This document shows positions 8,088 through 16,849 of a stretch of DNA of 64,000 bases, piece after piece. Source of the DNA: an uncultured Erythrobacter sp. (lineage in GTDB: Bacteria; Pseudomonadota; Alphaproteobacteria; Sphingomonadales; Sphingomonadaceae); contig CANNBH010000001.1 of the NCBI GenBank assembly GCA_947502815.1, forward strand, positions 2,018,818-2,082,817. Direction: 5' to 3'. How positions within the stretch are numbered: position 1 is the first letter of the stretch; every line of letters starts with the position of its first letter. The position numbers and the translations under genes were made by a program. The notes below the pieces were generated by a model that was not told the DNA's origin, ran no database searches, and saw only the letters and a program-made list of their open reading frames with translations.

Positions 8088-9517
8088 TACACTCCGCCCT
8101 CTTTCCCAGCTCACCCGATGACCATACGCCGCGCTTGCTCATTCGCCTTTGGGTCATGGTGCGCGACGGCTTGCCTTCGGTTGGTCGCTACAAAAGGTAT
8201 ATCGCAGCGATGGCAGCGCCGCTGCTGCTGATCTGGGCAATCGCCCTTGGATATATAGCCTTTGCGCCAGACAGCTACGACAGCCGTATGACGTTGATCC
8301 TACCGGGAACAGGTGTCGGTGCGAGCATGAACCTTGAATCGATAGGTCAGGCTTCAAGCAACACTTCATCGGCATTCTCATCCCCCTCTTTGAGTCCAAC
8401 CGAAAACTATAAGCGTCTGCTGACCTCTGATCTTGTGCTGCGCGACGCATCGCGGATCATGGGCGAGGACGAGAATGACTTTCCCCAACCATCGATAAAG
8501 CTGATCGATCAGACCAATTTGATCGAAGTGCGGATGAGCGGGCCTACTGCTGAGATCGCGCGTGACCGAATGGCGGCTTTGAGAACGGCATTTGATGCCG
8601 CGCTAGAAACTCTTCGTGAAGATGAAGCAAAGACACGGGAGAGCGCTGGTTCAAAACGAATTGGTGAGCTCGAAATCAAAGTGGATGCAGCTCAGGCTGC
8701 GTTGCTTGAATTCCAAGGAAAAACAGGCCTTGTCTCGCTCGATCAATTTGCAGGCAGGATCACCGCTCTTGATCAACTCAAACAAGATGAACGCAATCGC
8801 CGCGTTAGCTTGGCTGAAAGCGGCGGTGCGACAGCGCGTCTTTCGGCGACACTAGCCATAAGTTTGACAGAGGCTCGCCGCGCGATGCAGATGAAGGCCG
8901 ACCCCGAATTTCAAGAGCTGCTGCGCCGCTATGCAGCCGCGACCGGTGAACACAGCGAACGCAGCGGCACCTTAGGCGATGCCCATAGCGCGATGGAAGA
9001 GCTCGCCGCAGAGCATGCCTCGCTTGAAGCGAGCCTTGCCAATCGCGGGTCAGCCCTAACCGGACTTTCTGGAGATCAGGTCATCGCATTTGCCGATCTT
9101 TCCGTTTCCGATACGCGCGAGCGGTTGTTTGCAAGCCTCTCAGAACGAGACAGCAACAACGCCGGCAACGGCGCAGCACTGTCCGAATTGCGGCGCCAAA
9201 TTACAGCGCAATCCACCGATACGGCCCAACAAGTGGAACAGGCTTCCCAGCTTGCTGATCTCCTGCGCGATCTGCGCGTTACGGAAGCAGTGTTTAGCTC
9301 AGCTCTCGCACAGTTGGACACCAATAAGTCTGATCCGTTTGCATCGTATCCTCTGGTTCAAACGCTCGAGGCTCCGACCTTGCCCCGCGCCACTTCTGCA
9401 CCATCGCCATTGCTTATTGTCATCGGAGCAATTGTTGCGAGCATTTTCATCATCATCGGATTTTTTCTCCTATGGCTACGTCAGCCCATCATCCGCAAAC
9501 TCCTGCCGAACGCCTGA
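8084..9517 (+). CDS. Wzz/GumC-like polysaccharide chain-length protein without kinase domain
   Basis: The 477-residue protein has one membrane span near residues 37-60 (LLLIWAIALGYIAF) and one near the C-terminus (LLIVIGAIVASIFIIIGFFLLW). A long helical periplasmic region with predicted coiled-coil character lies between them. This is the Wzz/GumC layout. Unlike Wzc there is no Walker motif or tyrosine cluster after the second span, so it should act as a co-polymerase rather than a tyrosine kinase. No separate kinase gene is seen in the window. The GTG start overlaps the Wza stop (GTGA), and its 3' end overlaps the next gene by 46 nt, which indicates tight coupling. Confidence 0.85.
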   Translation: MIHSALFPSSPDDHTPRLLIRLWVMVRDGLPSVGRYKRYIAAMAAPLLLIWAIALGYIAFAPDSYDSRMTLILPGTGVGASMNLESIGQASSNTSSAFSSPSLSPTENYKRLLTSDLVLRDASRIMGEDENDFPQPSIKLIDQTNLIEVRMSGPTAEIARDRMAALRTAFDAALETLREDEAKTRESAGSKRIGELEIKVDAAQAALLEFQGKTGLVSLDQFAGRITALDQLKQDERNRRVSLAESGGATARLSATLAISLTEARRAMQMKADPEFQELLRRYAAATGEHSERSGTLGDAHSAMEELAAEHASLEASLANRGSALTGLSGDQVIAFADLSVSDTRERLFASLSERDSNNAGNGAALSELRRQITAQSTDTAQQVEQASQLADLLRDLRVTEAVFSSALAQLDTNKSDPFASYPLVQTLEAPTLPRATSAPSPLLIVIGAIVASIFIIIGFFLLWLRQPIIRKLLPNA

Positions 9518-10752
9518 TCGCGCTCTGCATTGAGTGGATCTGGCCACTATGGCTAATCGGCGGACTCTACATTGTCGGGCCTGTGCTCGGTTGGACTCTC
9601 GCTGGAATGGTGGCGCTCGCCTTGTATTTGGACGGGTTACCCGGTGACGGCGGTAAACCTGCCCACATCCCTATAGCGGTCAAAGTGTGGCTGATCGGGA
9701 TGGCCGCAATGCTTGTCATTTTATGGGTCGGCCATGCGAATTTTGATCTCGGTTTAGGCAAAACGGTCAAGTCTAGCATAGGCTGGGCCAAAGGTTGGGC
9801 GCTCATTGCCCTTTTCCCATTGGCTGGATGCGTTCTGAAAATTCGACCGGAAGTAATCTACCGCTCCATATGTAAACTCGGGCTCTATACGCTACTGGTG
9901 ATGCCCATCTTTCTGGTTGCTCCTTTCATTGGCCTGCCAGAGCTTTTGTGGGTTTCACCTTTGAAAGTGTTGGGTGGAGCTGGGCCAGATTATTTTGCTG
10001 CCCAACTCTACACATTTGAACCAGGGTCGGGCGCACCCCGCTGGCAGTTCTTTGCGCCTTGGTCACCAGCGGCAGGTATGATGGGGGTCATTTGCGTGTT
10101 TCTCGCCGCACGCGAACCGCATTTCGGTTGGAAAAGCATCGGCATCGCAGGCGGCTTGGCATTGGCAATTCTCTCCCAATCCCGACTTGCATTGGTCGCG
10201 CTGATTATCGTCCTTCCCATCGTTTGGGCGGTCGCGCGTATGGATCGTTGGTGGATGTGGTTGATCGCAGCTCCGACAATATTGATGCTCGCCATTTTCG
10301 GCCCGATGCTGATGGAACTGACGGATGCCGCATTAGCTGAGTTTTCGTCGGCTCGTGCAGATTCTAGTCGCGTTCGCGCTACACTTGGGCGGATCGCGAT
10401 CGACCGCTGGCAGACAGAAGCATTTTGGTTCGGGCACGGCGTGGTTGAAAATGGCCCTCATTTGGTCGAATACATGCCCATCGGCAGCCATCACAGCTGG
10501 TATGGATTGCTGTTCGTCAAAGGCTTGCTCGGGGCCTTCGCTCTGAGCATCCCACTCTTGGGAACACTTTTCGTCTTGGGAAAGTACTCTCGCCGCAGCG
10601 AGAATGCGCAGACTGGCCTCACCATGGCTCTAATCTTGGCACTGTATTCCTTTGGTGAGAACCTTGAGATCCTTGCCTATCTTTATTGGCCAGCGCTCAT
10701 AGTAATTGGAATTGCGCTTTCATCGAACAGCAGAGCGACCGAACCGTCCTAA
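9472..10752 (+). CDS. Wzy-like polysaccharide polymerase / O-antigen ligase family
   Basis: The 426-residue integral membrane protein has about ten or more hydrophobic spans. A large periplasmic loop in its second half contains ADSSRVRATLGRIAIDRW and HSWYGLLFVKGLLG, which resembles the conserved loop of Wzy/WaaL proteins (arginine-rich stretch plus the H-S/N-x-Y region). It follows Wza and Wzz genes, so polymerisation of lipid-linked repeat units is the expected role. The start overlaps the previous gene by 46 nt; no better downstream start with a ribosome site was found. The assignment rests on topology and context, as this family is poorly conserved. Confidence 0.8.
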   Translation: MATSAHHPQTPAERLIALCIEWIWPLWLIGGLYIVGPVLGWTLAGMVALALYLDGLPGDGGKPAHIPIAVKVWLIGMAAMLVILWVGHANFDLGLGKTVKSSIGWAKGWALIALFPLAGCVLKIRPEVIYRSICKLGLYTLLVMPIFLVAPFIGLPELLWVSPLKVLGGAGPDYFAAQLYTFEPGSGAPRWQFFAPWSPAAGMMGVICVFLAAREPHFGWKSIGIAGGLALAILSQSRLALVALIIVLPIVWAVARMDRWWMWLIAAPTILMLAIFGPMLMELTDAALAEFSSARADSSRVRATLGRIAIDRWQTEAFWFGHGVVENGPHLVEYMPIGSHHSWYGLLFVKGLLGAFALSIPLLGTLFVLGKYSRRSENAQTGLTMALILALYSFGENLEILAYLYWPALIVIGIALSSNSRATEPS

Positions 10753-10889
10753 GGACCGACTTCAAGCAACGCTGAGATACTCTCGCGCCGTTTTTCCGTC
10801 AGTCATCCAACCCTGCGAAGCAAATAGCCGCCGATCCGATAGGATCGACGGCATCAATGGCGCTTGTTGAGCCAAATATGGCCGAAGAC

Positions 10890-11921
10890 CTAAGCTGCCA
10901 CTGTTCGCGATTTCTCTGTCCTGCCAATAACCTTGGCCCCGGCAAGTTCGTACACATCGATCCAACCAGCGATGATTTCGTCGTGCTGCAATGCCACATC
11001 TCTGCGGCCTGCCTGACCCATCTCAGCTAGGGGTGCACGCATCGCCCACTTGATCGCTGTGACGATTTCCAATGGCGAAGCAAGCGAAGCAACCAAGCCC
11101 GCCGACCCGACCTGCTCTGGAAGACCATCGACATCAGCGACAATGAGCGCACGACCAGCAAGTCGCGCCTCAGTCGCAACCAAGCCAAATGCTTCAGTAC
11201 GAGAAGGAACAATCACAGCATCGCAATCCGCGAGATAGGCTGAAACATCTTGAGCAGGACCATCGACTTTGACATGCGAGAGCGGTTCGGCAAGCTTGGC
11301 CAAAACAACGCGGTTTGGGCCGTCACCGAACAAGGTTAGTTGAGCTTTATCAGCGGAGAGAGATTGCATGGCAATCACAAGCGCCTCGAAGTTCTTGCAG
11401 TCCGCAAATCGGCCATAGGCGAGCAGACGCAATGGCCGATTTCTCCGCATTGAGATCGCGGGAACAGCATTCAGTTCAAATCGCCCGCTCCACGGGTGAA
11501 TTGTCTGCAGTTTGTGAGTGGGAACACCAACATCCTCTGCCATCCAGCGTCGCTGTGCTTCAGATACGCATATGAACTGATCCAGCAGCCTGGATGCCAA
11601 TTTCAGCATTGCCCTGAAACGCTTTCTTGAATCCACTTGTGCGGCTTCAAAGCCACTTGTGTAGCTGTGTTCGACATGAACAATTCGGGCGTGCGGATTG
11701 CGTGCACGAAGGCTCAGCAAGAATGCGATCCGTCTCCACGAAAGCGCCATATGATCAACTATGAGATCAGCCTGCAGAGAAGGAGCAAGCTGCGCGCTCG
11801 GATCAACTGGCACAATCTGCGAAGTCCCGCGCGAAGCAAGCTCAGGATTGTCAAACAATGTCAGGGCACGGGTAACGCCGCCCATCCCGAAATCATCGAG
11901 AAGATGTGCAACCGAAATCAT
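10890..11921 (-). CDS. Glycosyltransferase family 4 protein
   Basis: The 343-residue protein has the GT-B layout. The N-terminal half starts with VAHLLDDFGMGGVTRALTLF, a Gly-rich loop. The C-terminal half has LLAYGRFADCKNF, GDGP and the family EX7E donor-site motif EAFGLVATE at about residues 240-250. It should add a sugar from a nucleotide donor to the growing lipid-linked repeat on the cytoplasmic face. Its ATG overlaps the stop of the upstream GT2 gene by 4 nt. It is the last gene of the flippase-GT2-GT2-GT4 run and converges on the Wzy gene. The 137 nt between the two stops hold only a weak hairpin near 10833-10846. Confidence 0.88.
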   Translation of the reverse strand: MISVAHLLDDFGMGGVTRALTLFDNPELASRGTSQIVPVDPSAQLAPSLQADLIVDHMALSWRRIAFLLSLRARNPHARIVHVEHSYTSGFEAAQVDSRKRFRAMLKLASRLLDQFICVSEAQRRWMAEDVGVPTHKLQTIHPWSGRFELNAVPAISMRRNRPLRLLAYGRFADCKNFEALVIAMQSLSADKAQLTLFGDGPNRVVLAKLAEPLSHVKVDGPAQDVSAYLADCDAVIVPSRTEAFGLVATEARLAGRALIVADVDGLPEQVGSAGLVASLASPLEIVTAIKWAMRAPLAEMGQAGRRDVALQHDEIIAGWIDVYELAGAKVIGRTEKSRTVAA

Positions 11922-12904
11922 GCAGCATTCTTCAAATACGGTCGCAGCAATGCTGCAAAGCGGTCTCGGCCAAGAATCGAGCCGATCAAAACTGCTATCG
12001 CTGTGACAGCCGTTTTGCGGGGTTCCTCTATCATCATGCGAGGTTTGAGGCTGATGGCTTTACTCAAGAAATCTCGCGCCAATTTAAAGTTTCCAAGCTG
12101 GACAGAACGGCGTGCGAGGTAACGCAGTTGGTAAGCGCGCGCCGTTTCGCCATGCTCCAATGCGAATTCTGGCGCGTAAGTCTTCAGTTTGCGCAGCAGT
12201 TTGGTCCAACTCAAATATTGTTTCACAACATTTGCTGATAGCGCACCGGGAATGATCCGATAATCGGTTAGAAGCCCGTCAACTCCTGCGAATACCACGC
12301 CGTGTTTGACAGCAAGGCGAATCCACATTTCGATATCTTCTGACTGCCGAAAACCCTCATCAAACCAGCAATTGCGTGTTGGATCTTCGGCATGGGGGAA
12401 CGTTGCACGACCTAGTGCCGAAAGGCGCAGCACAGGTGCGCTGCCATTGCCGACAGGGTTCCGGCAAATGATATCGCGGGACGTGACGCGACCGATCTTT
12501 GGTCGCATTGCAACACCAAGCACATTGCCATCGCGATCGATCATTCGCGAACCGGCATAGCTAACACCAATATCTGCATTCGCGGTCAGGTGGACATAGT
12601 GTAACGCAAGTTTGTCGCGATGCCACAAATCGTCACTGTCGAGCAGAGCGACAAATGCGCCTCTTGCATGCGCAATACCAGTGTTGCGCGCGCCAGCAAG
12701 GCCACGGTTTTGCTGGCAAATAATTCGAATCCGGGGATCGACAAAACCGCGAACGATATCCATTGAACCGTCGCTTCCGCCATCATCCACACAAATCAGT
12801 TCAAAGTCCTTAAAGCTCTGATCGAGTACAGATCGAATGGCCTCGCCGACAAACGCTTCAACGTTGAAAATCGGCATAACGACTGACATTTTTGGCTTTG
12901 TCAC
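11918..12904 (-). CDS. Glycosyltransferase family 2 protein
   Basis: The 328-residue protein has a GT-A fold N-terminus: VVMPIFNVEAFVGEAIRSVL, then LICVDDGGSDGS, QNRGLAGARN and the DxD-like LLDSDDLWH near residue 95, where the nucleotide sugar and metal bind. The C-terminal third has no membrane span and may bind the acceptor. It lies 27 nt after the preceding GT2 gene and overlaps the GT4 gene by 4 nt. The sugar specificity cannot be told. Confidence 0.9.
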   Translation of the reverse strand: MTKPKMSVVMPIFNVEAFVGEAIRSVLDQSFKDFELICVDDGGSDGSMDIVRGFVDPRIRIICQQNRGLAGARNTGIAHARGAFVALLDSDDLWHRDKLALHYVHLTANADIGVSYAGSRMIDRDGNVLGVAMRPKIGRVTSRDIICRNPVGNGSAPVLRLSALGRATFPHAEDPTRNCWFDEGFRQSEDIEMWIRLAVKHGVVFAGVDGLLTDYRIIPGALSANVVKQYLSWTKLLRKLKTYAPEFALEHGETARAYQLRYLARRSVQLGNFKLARDFLSKAISLKPRMMIEEPRKTAVTAIAVLIGSILGRDRFAALLRPYLKNAA

Positions 12905-12931
12905 AGGAGGTCTCCTTTGAGAATTGTGGGA

Positions 12932-13870
12932 TCAGGCAAATACGGCGCGGCGCATGACGGCAGGCATCGCGCCACCAGCGGCGATTCCGCCTATGGTAAG
13001 CAAGCCGCGCAGCCGGTTTGAGCCGATGAAACTCTGACGGTGAGCAGCTAGGCCCCGGCGAGCGAACGAACGAGCGACCGTTATATCCGCGCCTGACCTC
13101 AACGCACGGCGAGCGAGGTAACGACAATAGATCGCCTCGGCTCTAGAAAGATCAGTTTCGCTGAGCCATTTCCCCGCGAAAGCTTGCCAACCAGACAGCA
13201 TCGCATCGAAATCACAGCTCAAACCATCATCGCTCATTCTGTAACGAACAAGCGGCCGCGGGATGCCTTTGAGGCGGTAGTTTTGTGCTACAAAACGGGC
13301 GAGGAACTCTTGGTCCTCGGCATATCGAAGGGTTTCGTCGAAACCGCCAGTGCGTTCAAACACGTCGCGCCGGATGACGAGGTTGGATGTGGTGCAAACC
13401 GCATTTTCGACAATGATGTCTGAGAGACGATAGTCACGTGATTGCAAGCTCGAAACGCTCCGCCCACCAACCAATTTCCCCGGTTGATCGGGACAAAAAG
13501 CCACCGCTGCAAACGAAGCGTGAAGACCGGCATCGTCCGAGTGCAAGGCAAGATGTTCGGCAAGCTTTCGGCTGTGCCATTGATCATCAGCATCGAGAAA
13601 GGCCAGAAATTCACCGCGAGCAAGCGACGCGCCGTAATTGCGCGCTGCCGAGACGCCAGCGTTTGACTGTGACACGACGCGCACCCGCAAGTCTTGGCAA
13701 CCAGCATCCAACATCGCGAGCAGTGTGCCATCGCTCGACCCGTCATCAATGATAATGATCTCGAAATCGGTCTCGCTCTGGCGCAGCACACTCGCGACTG
13801 TTGAGCGCAGTGTAGTCTCAGCATTGTAAGCCGGAATTATTACGGAGAAAATTGGGTTTGGCACGTGCAA
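12932..13870 (-). CDS. Glycosyltransferase family 2 protein
   Basis: This 312-residue protein is a close structural sibling of the next gene: VIIPAYNAETTLRSTVASVL, IIIIDDGSSDGT, QSNAGVSAARN and FLDADDQWH (DxD) near residue 95. After the catalytic domain it has about 100 residues of alpha-helical sequence. It follows the flippase gene by 6 nt. The strong similarity of layout between the two GT2 genes suggests duplication and divergence, but that is inference. Confidence 0.9.
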   Translation of the reverse strand: MHVPNPIFSVIIPAYNAETTLRSTVASVLRQSETDFEIIIIDDGSSDGTLLAMLDAGCQDLRVRVVSQSNAGVSAARNYGASLARGEFLAFLDADDQWHSRKLAEHLALHSDDAGLHASFAAVAFCPDQPGKLVGGRSVSSLQSRDYRLSDIIVENAVCTTSNLVIRRDVFERTGGFDETLRYAEDQEFLARFVAQNYRLKGIPRPLVRYRMSDDGLSCDFDAMLSGWQAFAGKWLSETDLSRAEAIYCRYLARRALRSGADITVARSFARRGLAAHRQSFIGSNRLRGLLTIGGIAAGGAMPAVMRRAVFA

Positions 13871-13876
13871 GACTCC

Positions 13877-15139
13877 TCAGGCGGTGGTGGGGGAAATTCG
13901 AAATGATGAAAGCAACTGGACACCAGCGGCTGGGACCAAGATGATCGCGAGCCCAGAACCAAAGCCGATGCAGGCAGCGGTAAGATCATATTGTGCGCCA
14001 GCAGCGAGCCCGGTCAGCGCCGCCAAGGTCGCGGCAGCCATTAATCTGGTTTCAGCGAATGGTTCATTCAAAGCACGGTGGCGCGCGCCTAGGATGGCTC
14101 CAGCATACAAGGGTAATGCAGCCGCAGCGAGCAAAGCAACGTAAGGCACCGCTTGCGTCCAGCCCTCACCAAAAATTATTGGAACATAGAGTGGTGCCAG
14201 CAGCGCCTGAGCCAAAACTACCGGAAGCAACACCGCCAAACCCAGCCCAAACGATTGCCGAAATTCCTTGCCAATATGGTCAAGATGCGATTTTGCGAAG
14301 TGGGGAAAAAGAACGAGGTTGCAGGCTGCTACGAACGACTGAGTGATGCCCAATCCAGCGTTGAATGCGAAGTAATAGAGACCCAGCGCTTCTGTTCCTA
14401 AAATCGCCCCAATGAGCAATTTGTCTCCGTGGAGTCGCGCGGCTGCCAAAAGTTCAGAGCCAAGAATCGCGGGCCCGAAATTTGCAAATTCAAAGATCGA
14501 AGCCCGGGGGACAGTATCGTCCGCTTTCCAAGCGTGTGTCTTGCGAGCTTCGATCAGCCAGATCGGAGCGGAGAGCAGTTTTGGCAGGACAATGGCCCAA
14601 GCGCTGGGCCAGATCAGCACCAGCGCCACAGTCAGAGCTGCATCTGTGATGTTCTGAACCGCTGCAACTCTCGCCGTCGCCGCAAGCCGTTGTTCCCGCA
14701 TCGCCAAAAATATTTGGACAAGGCCGGCGGGCATGAAAAGAAACACAGCCGAGAGCGCCGCCAGCATGGCAGCAACCTCCATTTGCGAAAACACGATCAG
14801 CGCAATTGCTGCCACTGCGAGCTGTATGACCATGACCCCGGCGCATACGATCCAAAACAAACGAAGCGCCGCGTTGCAGATAGCGGAAAGTTCAGTTTCG
14901 GTCGCGACGATTATGCGCTGTCCAATACCGACATTTGCTAACACGCGGACCAGTTCAAAGAGGCTCAATGCAAGCGCGGCAGTCCCAAGAAGTTCGGGTG
15001 AAATTTGCCGAGCGATAACAAGGATTGCCCCTAGTCGCACACTGCGCGTCGCGGCTTCGGCCGATCCATAGGCGAACATGCCGCGGACGAAAGCGGGCAA
15101 GCGGTCTGGCGTCCTCCATGTGCGTATCGAATTGAACAT
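13877..15139 (-). CDS. Wzx-like polysaccharide flippase (MATE/MOP superfamily)
   Basis: The 420-residue protein has about 12 hydrophobic spans and the family's opening FVRGMFAYGSAEAATRSVRLGAILVIARQI followed by PELLGTAALALSLFELV; such proteins flip undecaprenyl-linked repeat units across the inner membrane. It is first in a minus-strand operon with three glycosyltransferases (gaps 6 and 27 nt, overlap 4 nt), divergent from the WecG/WcaJ fusion gene. A second flippase of a different subtype is encoded at 24420-25874. Confidence 0.87.
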   Translation of the reverse strand: MFNSIRTWRTPDRLPAFVRGMFAYGSAEAATRSVRLGAILVIARQISPELLGTAALALSLFELVRVLANVGIGQRIIVATETELSAICNAALRLFWIVCAGVMVIQLAVAAIALIVFSQMEVAAMLAALSAVFLFMPAGLVQIFLAMREQRLAATARVAAVQNITDAALTVALVLIWPSAWAIVLPKLLSAPIWLIEARKTHAWKADDTVPRASIFEFANFGPAILGSELLAAARLHGDKLLIGAILGTEALGLYYFAFNAGLGITQSFVAACNLVLFPHFAKSHLDHIGKEFRQSFGLGLAVLLPVVLAQALLAPLYVPIIFGEGWTQAVPYVALLAAAALPLYAGAILGARHRALNEPFAETRLMAAATLAALTGLAAGAQYDLTAACIGFGSGLAIILVPAAGVQLLSSFRISPTTA

Positions 15140-15215
15140 TGCATCCTCGCAGTTGCGTTTGTGAGGAGCGTTTCAACTTCCATGCCAAATACAAAAATGG
15201 CGGTAATCTGGGGTT

Positions 15216-15231
15216 TGCAAGCGAAGGGCCC
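15216..15231 (-). promoter_or_regulatory. Weak sigma-54-like promoter of the flippase operon
   Basis: On the minus strand the sequence has GGG-CCCTTCGC-TTGCA. A GG pair sits exactly 10 nt before GC and the -12 box TTGCA is perfect, but the -24 box is poor. It would start transcription near 15205, about 65 nt before the flippase ATG, and it shares the half-sites at 15262-15303 with the plus-strand promoter. Reported as a candidate only. Confidence 0.35.
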
Positions 15232-15261
15232 ACGCCAAGCCCTCGTGAAACAAGGTCGATT

Positions 15262-15303
15262 TCGCAGAATGCAAAAATGATCGACGCATTTCGCAAAACA
15301 CGC
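15262..15303 (+). promoter_or_regulatory. Two direct half-sites resembling the 6724-6759 repeat
   Basis: TCGCAGAATGC (15262-15272) and TCGCAAAACACGC (15291-15303) share the TCGCA-A/G-AA core with TCGCAAAATGCGC near 6747. Starting bases are 29 nt apart. They lie about 95-135 nt upstream of the predicted transcript start of the perfect sigma-54 promoter at 15371, a normal distance for an activator site. They are likely binding sites of the activator encoded at 4643-6061. Confidence 0.5.
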
Positions 15304-15370
15304 AACCTGACTTGCAACTGATCGAGGCTTAGAGTGATTTTTATTTCCTTTTTTCAGAACTTTAGGAATT

Positions 15371-15386
15371 TGGCACGAGCATTGCA
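15371..15386 (+). promoter_or_regulatory. Sigma-54 promoter of the WecG/WcaJ fusion gene
   Basis: TGGCACGAGCATTGCA is a perfect match to the sigma-54 consensus (TGGCACG, 4 nt, TTGCA; GG and GC exactly 10 nt apart). Transcription would begin near 15397, leaving a leader of about 25 nt that carries a GGAG-like site before the ATG at 15422. Confidence 0.88.
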
Positions 15387-15421
15387 GGTGGAGTTGCACA
15401 ATTCTTTGTGGAGCAAGTCCA

Positions 15422-16849
15422 ATGAAACACACGCCTTCCAACCAATTCCGCCTCGTTCATGATGCAGAATTGCACGACCGGATCGAAGCACTTCGCCCTT
15501 TGAAGAATGTAGATCTTTTCGATCTTTCATTGGCTCGCACCAATCGCCGCGACGTCGCGAGGAACATCCTTGCTCGCATCGGTGCAAAACAACGCAGCAC
15601 GATTAATTTTGTGAACGCACATTGCGTCAATGTTCAACGCACGGACGCCGTCTATCGCGAAGCTCTGCGCACAAGCGATCTGCTGCTTCCCGACGGCGTA
15701 GGCATGGAAATCGCGGCACAATTGTGCGGTGAAGAACTGGGAGAGAACCTCAACGGCACCGATCTGTTTCCCGAGATTTGCCGCGAGGCAGAGGATCAAG
15801 GTGCCAGCGTGTATTTCTTTGGCGGCTTGCCGGGCGTGGCAAATGGTGCCGCAAATTGGGCTGCGGCACATTATCCAGAATTGCGTATCGCTGGGACGCA
15901 ATCAGGATATTATTCAGTCGAAAATGAAAATGCATTGATCGAGCGAATGAACCGTTCGCGCGCTGGCATTATCTTTGTCGGTCTTGGCGTGCCACTTCAG
16001 GAAAAATGGATCGCACGCAACCGTCACCGGCTTGATGCGCCTGTTGTAATGGGTGTTGGCGGCTTGTTCGATTACTACTCAGGCCGGATTCCACGCGCTC
16101 CGAAGTTTGTACGCGCCTGCAAGAGTGAATGGGTTTGGCGACTAGCAATGGAGCCGCGCCGCATGGCCAAACGCTACATTAGGGGGAACGCCAGCTTCCT
16201 TGCCTATTCTTGTGTACAGGCAGCCCGCCAAACAGGGTTTGCGGACCGGGCCAACGCGTTTGCAAAGCGAGCGGTCGATATTTGCGGTGCAGCTCTAGCG
16301 ATTATGGCATTGCTCCCAATCTTTCTCGCCGCGGCACTCTCAATCTGGTTTGAAGACAAAGGACCGGTGTTCTTCCGTCAAACCCGGATAGGCTCTGACG
16401 GTTCACCATTCTCGATGATCAAATTTCGTTCAATGTTCATCGACGCCGAAGCCCGGCGTGCGTCATTGGTTGCGCAGTCGGATCGCTATGGCACATGCTT
16501 TAAGATGCGCGAAGATCCTAGAATCACCCAAACCGGGCGTTTCATTCGGCGGTTCTCAATCGACGAACTCCCGCAACTGTTCAACGTCCTGAACGGTTCA
16601 ATGTCTTTGGTCGGTCCAAGGCCAGCGCTTCCAAGCGAAGTGTGCGAATATCGCGGAAGTCAGTGGCAGCGCTTGCGCGGCAAGCCGGGAATTACGTGCA
16701 CATGGCAAGTGCGTGGCCGCGCCGAAATTCCGTTTGAGCGCCAAGCGATCATGGATCGGGCCTATCTGAAACGGACCAATCTTTTCGTCGATCTGAAACT
16801 GTTGATGTGCACTCCTGGCGCGGTACTCAGTGGACGTGGTGCCTACTGA
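15422..16849 (+). CDS. Fusion of WecG/TagA/CpsF glycosyltransferase and WcaJ-type phosphoglycosyltransferase
   Basis: The 475-residue protein combines two enzymes. Residues about 45-240 form a WecG/TagA (GT26) domain with INFVNAHCVNV, LLLPDGVGMEIA, YFFGGLPG, VGLGVPLQEKW and GVGGLFDYYSG. Residues about 280-475 form a bacterial sugar transferase: one membrane-reentrant helix (AVDICGAALAIMALLPIFLA), then FFRQTRIGSDG, MIKFRSM, the catalytic DE in RRFSIDELPQLFNVL and SLVGPRPALP. The C-terminal half should transfer a sugar-1-phosphate to undecaprenyl phosphate and the N-terminal half should add the second sugar. It is preceded by a perfect sigma-54 promoter. Its 3' end overlaps the convergent kinase gene by 7 nt. 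Confidence 0.9.
   Translation: MKHTPSNQFRLVHDAELHDRIEALRPLKNVDLFDLSLARTNRRDVARNILARIGAKQRSTINFVNAHCVNVQRTDAVYREALRTSDLLLPDGVGMEIAAQLCGEELGENLNGTDLFPEICREAEDQGASVYFFGGLPGVANGAANWAAAHYPELRIAGTQSGYYSVENENALIERMNRSRAGIIFVGLGVPLQEKWIARNRHRLDAPVVMGVGGLFDYYSGRIPRAPKFVRACKSEWVWRLAMEPRRMAKRYIRGNASFLAYSCVQAARQTGFADRANAFAKRAVDICGAALAIMALLPIFLAAALSIWFEDKGPVFFRQTRIGSDGSPFSMIKFRSMFIDAEARRASLVAQSDRYGTCFKMREDPRITQTGRFIRRFSIDELPQLFNVLNGSMSLVGPRPALPSEVCEYRGSQWQRLRGKPGITCTWQVRGRAEIPFERQAIMDRAYLKRTNLFVDLKLLMCTPGAVLSGRGAY

Noticed and set aside
10833..10846. GATCC-GATA-GGATC hairpin between convergent Wzy and GT4 genes
   Set aside because: The 5-bp stem without a U-run is too weak to call a terminator.
13714..13734. 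Minus-strand TGGCAC...TCGC resembling a sigma-54 promoter inside a glycosyltransferase gene
   Set aside because: It is inside the coding region, the -12 box is poor, and no half-site is near.
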